From contig JASHRY010000128.1 in the NCBI GenBank assembly GCA_030037105.1, positions 1-5,292 on the forward strand: a stretch of DNA of 5,292 nucleotides, read 5' to 3'. The stretch's first letter is position 1, and every line of letters starts with the position of its first letter. The position numbers and the translations under genes were made by a program. Below the pieces are notes generated by a model. It had not been told where the DNA came from, ran no database searches, and saw nothing but the letters and a program-made list of their open reading frames with translations. This document shows, in pieces, positions 1 through 5,292 of this stretch. This DNA is from Xanthobacteraceae bacterium. GTDB taxonomy: Bacteria > Pseudomonadota > Alphaproteobacteria > Rhizobiales > Xanthobacteraceae.

Positions 1-130
1 GTCGTCCGCCAAAAATGTCGCGTCGCGCCATCCGGAGCTGCGCGCCGGATCATATGCGAGTACCGGCAGTTTGAGTAGTTCGCGGCTGAATGGCACGGAC
101 CCTCATGCGCGAAAATATCTGCCGATGGGA

Positions 131-159
131 TTGGCAAGACGAGCGAAATATCCTAAATA
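131..159 (+). promoter_or_regulatory. Candidate sigma-70-type promoter for rplJ (weak)
   Basis: TTGGCA at 131-136 matches the -35 consensus TTGACA at five of six positions. It is followed by a 17-nt spacer and TAAATA at 154-159, which is only a poor -10 match. It is the best-spaced pair I found upstream of rplJ and would give a 5' leader of about 350 nt that includes the L10-binding element. The weak -10, and the GC hairpin starting directly after it, keep this tentative. Confidence 0.25.
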
Positions 160-191
160 CCCGCCCTAGGCGGGCCGGCCCGGTCTGCCGG
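160..191. repeat. Pair of adjacent GC-rich inverted repeats
   Basis: CCCGCC (160-165) pairs with GGCGGG (169-174) across a 3-nt loop. CCGGC (175-179) pairs with GCCGG (187-191) across a 7-nt loop. The stretch after it, to about 210, has short T runs (CTTT at 197-200, CTTTA at 206-210) but no real U-tract. It could be a degraded terminator for the gene upstream or 5' structure in the rplJ leader RNA. The pairing is visible in the sequence, but the role is not. Confidence 0.45.
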
Positions 192-302
192 CGCGCCTTT
201 GTGTGCTTTATCGAACCGTCAAGCGAGGCCGTCCTCCTGGAGCTTATCCTGCGCGGATTTTCCAAGAGGCCGACGGGCTTGGTGGCATTCGTTAAGGCAC
301 TT

Positions 303-360
303 CCTGTCCGAGACTGCGGGTGCCGGCAACGGCTTAATCGGTCAAGCCTGCACAGACGGG
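303..360 (+). promoter_or_regulatory. Ribosomal protein L10 leader (autoregulatory mRNA element)
   Basis: The folded form is the L10-binding leader found ahead of rplJ in many bacteria. CCTGTC (303-308) pairs with GACGGG (355-360), including one G-U pair. TGCGGG (315-320) pairs with CCTGCA (347-352), also with one G-U pair. Between these helices is an asymmetric internal loop, CGAGAC (309-314) opposite CA (353-354), which is the kink-turn-like part expected to contact L10. Inside the second helix, GCCG (322-325) and CGGC (330-333) close a GCAA tetraloop, followed by the typical CTTAA. It lies about 160 nt before the rplJ start. By homology with known L10 leaders, binding of L10 or L10-L7/L12 represses rplJ-rplL translation. 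Identification rests on structure and remembered consensus, not on a covariance search. Confidence 0.85.
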
Positions 361-508
361 TAAAGATCGGGGCAAGCGATTGTCCTCGGTTCTGACCTCG
401 ATGGCCCGAGGCAGCGCGAGCTGCCCGGGGGGCAGGGTGTAAGTGTCGTCCCACTGTATCGGCGGGACGGCTGGCATCGAACCCGGCGGCTTCGCGAAAC
501 CGCCAACC
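361..508 (+). promoter_or_regulatory. Downstream part of the rplJ leader: series of GC hairpins
   Basis: Four hairpins lie between the L10-binding element and the rplJ start. CCTCGG (384-389) pairs with CCGAGG (406-411). CTGCCC (421-426) pairs with GGGCAG (430-435) across a tight loop. CGTCCC (447-452) pairs with GGGACG (464-469) around an 11-nt loop. GGCGG (485-489) pairs with CCGCC (500-504) around a 10-nt loop that itself contains the palindrome TTCGCGAA. In E. coli the segment between the L10 site and rplJ carries the message from protein binding to the ribosome binding site, and these hairpins are well placed to do the same. No T-run follows any of them, so they do not look like intrinsic terminators. 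Confidence 0.5.
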
Positions 509-520
509 TGAGAGCCCTCA
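509..520 (+). promoter_or_regulatory. Weak, potentially occluded ribosome binding site of rplJ
   Basis: The only purine-rich stretch before the TTG start is GAGAG at 510-514, 7 nt upstream. It overlaps a small inverted repeat, TGAG (509-512) pairing with CTCA (517-520) across the loop AGCC. The site may therefore be partly hidden in the RNA. Four base pairs alone are marginal, but the arrangement suits a gene whose initiation is controlled by its leader. Confidence 0.4.
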
Positions 521-521
521 A

Positions 522-1061
522 TTGGATCGCGCGGCAAAGACCGAGCTTGTCACGACACTGGGTGAGGCTTTCAAGGCGACGAAAGTCGTCGTGGTGGCCC
601 ATTATTCCGGCCTCACGGTCGCCCAGATGCAGACTCTGCGCCGGCAGATGAAGCAGGCGGGCGCCAGCGTGAAGGTGGCGAAGAACCGCCTCGCCAGGAT
701 CGCTCTTGAGGGGAGCGAGGTCGTCTCCATCGCGCCCCTGCTCAAAGGGCCGACGCTTCTTGCTTTCTCCGGCGATCCGGTGGCGGCGCCGAAGGCTGCG
801 GTCGATTTCGCCAAGACGAACGAGCGGTTCGTCATTCTCGGCGGCGCCATGGGCGCGACCGCGCTCGACCCGAATGCGGTTAAGGCGCTCGCTGCTCTGC
901 CCTCGCTCGACGAGCTTAGGGCGCGGATCGTCGGCCTCATTCAGGCGCCGGCGACCAAGATCGCGCAGGTGGTGAGCGCACCTGCCGCCAAGGTCGCCCG
1001 GGTGGTGAAGGCCTACGCCGACAAGAGCGCGGAGAGCGCAGCGAGCGCGCCTGCCGGATAA
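522..1061 (+). CDS. rplJ: 50S ribosomal protein L10 (179 aa)
   Basis: L10 anchors the L7/L12 stalk to the L11-binding region of 23S rRNA in the large subunit. The N-terminal RNA-binding globular domain covers about residues 1-135, with the family-typical [14 protein letters not shown] (about 23-36), [13 protein letters not shown] (about 50-62), VDFAKTN and LGGAMGAT (107-113) blocks. A C-terminal helix follows after LPSLDELRA. It contains near-repeats [11 protein letters not shown] (141-151) and [11 protein letters not shown] (152-162), the segment that binds L7/L12 dimers. Length is normal for Alphaproteobacteria. The start is TTG at 522: the family's N-terminus (MDRAAK-type) begins exactly there, and the first in-frame ATG is residue 36, inside a conserved block. 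The gene is preceded by the L10 leader and followed 43 nt later by rplL, so it is probably co-transcribed and feedback-regulated. The frame is intact. Confidence 0.97.
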   Translation: MDRAAKTELVTTLGEAFKATKVVVVAHYSGLTVAQMQTLRRQMKQAGASVKVAKNRLARIALEGSEVVSIAPLLKGPTLLAFSGDPVAAPKAAVDFAKTNERFVILGGAMGATALDPNAVKALAALPSLDELRARIVGLIQAPATKIAQVVSAPAAKVARVVKAYADKSAESAASAPAG

Positions 1062-1071
1062 CGGAAATTCC

Positions 1072-1088
1072 TCAAATCGAAGATTTGA
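1072..1088 (+). promoter_or_regulatory. Hairpin in the rplJ-rplL spacer
   Basis: TCAAATC (1072-1078) and GATTTGA (1082-1088) form a perfect 7-bp stem closed by a GAA triloop. It sits 10 nt after the rplJ stop codon and 4 nt before the rplL Shine-Dalgarno AAGGA (1093-1097). It is AT-rich, unlike the GC hairpins elsewhere, and has no U-tract. A role in raising rplL translation or protecting the mRNA 3' of rplJ is possible, because L7/L12 is needed in several copies per ribosome against one L10. That role is inference. Confidence 0.5.
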
Positions 1089-1104
1089 AACCAAGGACAA
1101 CATC

Positions 1105-1485
1105 ATGGCTGACCTGCAGAAAATCGTCAACGACCTCTCCGGCCTCACCGTGCTCGAAGCGGCCGAACTTGCCAAACTGCTTGAAGACAAGTGGGGCGTC
1201 TCGGCCGCCGCCGCTGTCGCGGTTGCGGTCGGTCCCGCGGCCGGGGCTGCGGCAGCCCCTGCGGCCGAGGAAAAGACCGAGTTCACGGTGATGCTGGCGG
1301 CGGTCGGCGACAAGAAGATCGAGGTGATCAAGGAGGTCCGCGCCATTACCGGGCTCGGCCTCAAGGAAGCCAAGGACTTGGTCGAAGGCGCTCCGAAGCC
1401 GGTGAAGGAAGGCGTGAACAAGGACGAGGCCGCCAAGATCAAGGCGACGCTCGAAAAAGCCGGCGCAAAGGTTGAGTTGAAATAG
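1105..1485 (+). CDS. rplL: 50S ribosomal protein L7/L12 (126 aa)
   Basis: L7/L12 is the multicopy acidic stalk protein that recruits initiation, elongation and release factor GTPases and stimulates GTP hydrolysis. Residues 1-33 form the N-terminal dimerisation and L10-binding domain ([19 protein letters not shown]). Residues about 34-56 are an Ala/Pro/Gly/Val-rich flexible hinge. Residues about 57-126 are the C-terminal factor-binding domain, with [20 protein letters not shown] at 70-89. I72, I75, K76, R79 and K90 align with the E. coli factor-contact positions 66, 69, 70, 73 and 84. ATG at 1105 has a good Shine-Dalgarno, AAGGA at 1093-1097, stronger than that of rplJ, which fits the higher copy need. 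The TAG stop (1483-1485) lies inside a hairpin stem. Length and sequence are typical of Hyphomicrobiales. Confidence 0.98.
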   Translation: MADLQKIVNDLSGLTVLEAAELAKLLEDKWGVSAAAAVAVAVGPAAGAAAAPAAEEKTEFTVMLAAVGDKKIEVIKEVRAITGLGLKEAKDLVEGAPKPVKEGVNKDEAAKIKATLEKAGAKVELK

Positions 1486-1501
1486 GCGAATGCCTATTTC
1501 A
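1478..1501 (+). promoter_or_regulatory. Perfect 10-bp hairpin containing the rplL stop codon
   Basis: TGAAATAGGC (1478-1487) is exactly complementary to GCCTATTTCA (1492-1501) across a GAAT loop. The TAG stop of rplL is in the left arm, so a terminating ribosome would melt the stem. No T-run follows (the next bases are CCGGGACCC), so it is not a standard intrinsic terminator. A pause, a processing site or a 3'-end stabiliser are possible. In E. coli the rplL-rpoB junction has a partial terminator and an RNase III site, but equivalence here is only inferred. Confidence 0.55.
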
Positions 1502-1555
1502 CCGGGACCCGGCGCGAGCGAGTGGCCGGGAATCCAAGGGTGGAAACAGTGGACA

Positions 1556-1647
1556 TCGGTGATTTCGGACCCAAATCCCGGAATCGCGATAATTGCCGCC
1601 AAGCGGCGAGCGTATGTCGGTGACTCGGACAATCGGCCGAATCACCG
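1556..1647 (+). repeat. Two imperfect direct copies of a hairpin element in the spacer
   Basis: TCGGTGATTTCGGAC (1556-1570) recurs as TCGGTGACTCGGAC (1617-1630), and each copy is followed by a matching right arm. In copy 1, GATTTCGG (1561-1568) pairs with CCGGAATC (1578-1585), including one G-U pair. In copy 2, CGGTGA (1618-1623) pairs with TCACCG (1642-1647), and TCGG (1625-1628) pairs with CCGA (1637-1640) after one C-A mismatch. The start-to-start distance is 61 nt. The similar sequence and hairpin layout suggest a local duplication or two copies of an RNA-binding site. Confidence 0.5.
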
Positions 1648-1766
1648 GAAGATAGGACGATTCGACGCCTGTCCCGACGGCCGCGATGGATGGCGGCTTT
1701 CCGGAGAGTCGTCTTGATCGCCTCGGCACCGCGAACCTTGGGGCTTCGCCTCCTGGCGCGCGCGTC

Positions 1767-1808
1767 ATGGTTTGAGCCGAATGGTTCGAGCCCGATGGTT
1801 CGATTGAG
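1767..1808 (+). repeat. Three tandem 14-nt repeats ahead of the rpoB ribosome binding site
   Basis: The units are ATGGTTTGAGCCGA (1767-1780), ATGGTTCGAGCCCG (1781-1794) and ATGGTTCGATTGAG (1795-1808). They keep an exact 14-nt period and share the core ATGGTTYGA. The array ends 2 nt before the rpoB Shine-Dalgarno. Each unit begins with ATG, which opens a very short reading frame. The array could be simple replication slippage, a protein-binding array, or part of the translation initiation region. Confidence 0.7.
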
Positions 1809-1810
1809 CG

Positions 1811-1816
1811 AGAGGA
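1811..1816 (+). promoter_or_regulatory. rpoB ribosome binding site
   Basis: AGAGGA lies 4 nt before the ATG at 1821, a slightly short spacing. A GTG at 1818-1820 is in frame and directly before the ATG, but it would leave almost no spacing from this Shine-Dalgarno. The ATG gives the normal family N-terminus, so it is the preferred start. Confidence 0.6.
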
Positions 1817-1820
1817 CGTG

Positions 1821-5292
<3,472 letters not shown>

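Larger units (their letters stand above)
1..302. other. Gene-free region upstream of the L10 leader
   Basis: No convincing coding sequence is present. The three forward frames running in from the window edge close at 76-78, at 167-169 and near 75, and none resembles the C-terminus of L1 (rplA), the usual upstream neighbour. The open frames on both strands across this stretch have translations with no family resemblance, and the ones reaching rightward run through the L10 leader. What I can see is a weak promoter-like pair at 131-159 and a cluster of GC palindromes at 160-197. The upstream gene must end before the window starts. Confidence 0.6.
1486..1820 (+). other. rplL-rpoB intergenic spacer, structured and gene-free
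   Basis: The 335-nt spacer contains no convincing gene. An open frame from the ATG at 1490 to 1717 has no Shine-Dalgarno and no recognisable product. Besides the elements listed separately, it contains CCCGGC (1508-1513) pairing with GCCGGG (1525-1530), GCCGC (1595-1599) pairing with GCGGC (1603-1607), and GCCGC (1680-1684) pairing with GCGGC (1693-1697). A -10-like GATAAT at 1588-1593 has only a poor TTCGGA (1564-1569) as a -35 candidate, with an 18-nt spacer, so an internal rpoB promoter is possible but weakly supported. The spacer is probably transcribed as part of the operon mRNA and could set the ratio of polymerase to ribosomal-protein expression. Confidence 0.6.

Noticed and set aside
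165..197. CCTAGG, GGCCGGCC and GGCGCGCC together look like an engineered polylinker
   Set aside because: Such palindromes occur readily in GC-rich DNA. The surrounding sequence is continuous with a natural operon leader and shows no vector features.
50..454. Overlapping open frames on both strands in the upstream region (- strand 50-454, + strand 90-395)
   Set aside because: Both run through the structured L10 leader, lack ribosome binding sites and have no recognisable product.
342..1442. - strand open frame of 366 codons across the leader, rplJ and rplL
   Set aside because: It is antisense to two clear ribosomal-protein genes and the L10 leader. Its Ala/Ser/Arg-rich translation has no family resemblance.
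1490..1717. Possible 75-residue gene in the rplL-rpoB spacer
   Set aside because: The ATG at 1490 lies in the hairpin containing the rplL stop codon. There is no Shine-Dalgarno, and the frame crosses several RNA hairpins. The sequence resembles no known family.
1486..1820. Intrinsic terminator between rplL and rpoB
   Set aside because: Several hairpins are present, but none is followed by a run of T residues, so I list them as structures and not as terminators.

Overview
This window is a stretch of the conserved ribosomal-protein / RNA-polymerase (rplJL-rpoBC type) operon. It reads on the + strand: a gene-free leader (1-521), rplJ (ribosomal protein L10, 522-1061), rplL (L7/L12, 1105-1485), a 335-nt spacer (1486-1820), and rpoB (RNA polymerase beta subunit, from 1821 and cut off by the window end at 5292). 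The sequence is GC-rich with strong G/C preference at third codon positions. The protein sequences are typical of Alphaproteobacteria, most likely Hyphomicrobiales (Rhizobiales). Examples are the RpoB start [20 protein letters not shown], the L7/L12 ending AGAKVELK, and the L10 core [12 protein letters not shown] cannot place it at genus level by reading alone.

The leader is the most informative non-coding part. Positions 303-360 fold into the L10-binding autoregulatory leader: two 6-bp helices flank an asymmetric internal loop, topped by a GNRA-capped hairpin. More GC-rich hairpins follow between this element and the rplJ start. rplJ starts with TTG at 522 behind a weak Shine-Dalgarno that can fold into a small hairpin. 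This layout suits translational feedback, in which L10 or the L10-L7/L12 complex binds its own mRNA and lowers rplJ and rplL translation.

L10 and L7/L12 together form the ribosomal stalk that recruits and activates translational GTPases. rpoB encodes the catalytic beta subunit. The long rplL-rpoB spacer is full of hairpins, including one that contains the rplL stop codon. It also holds a duplicated hairpin element and three exact-period 14-nt tandem repeats just ahead of the rpoB ribosome binding site. The spacer is probably where polymerase output is uncoupled from ribosomal-protein output, as in other bacteria, although I see no consensus terminator with a U-tract in it.

I do not see a novel defence, mobile or biosynthetic system. 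The genes are core housekeeping genes and look intact. The observations worth a second look are in the RNA-level structures of the leader and spacer. Very long open frames on the - strand, one of 1258 codons antisense to rpoB, are codon-usage artefacts.
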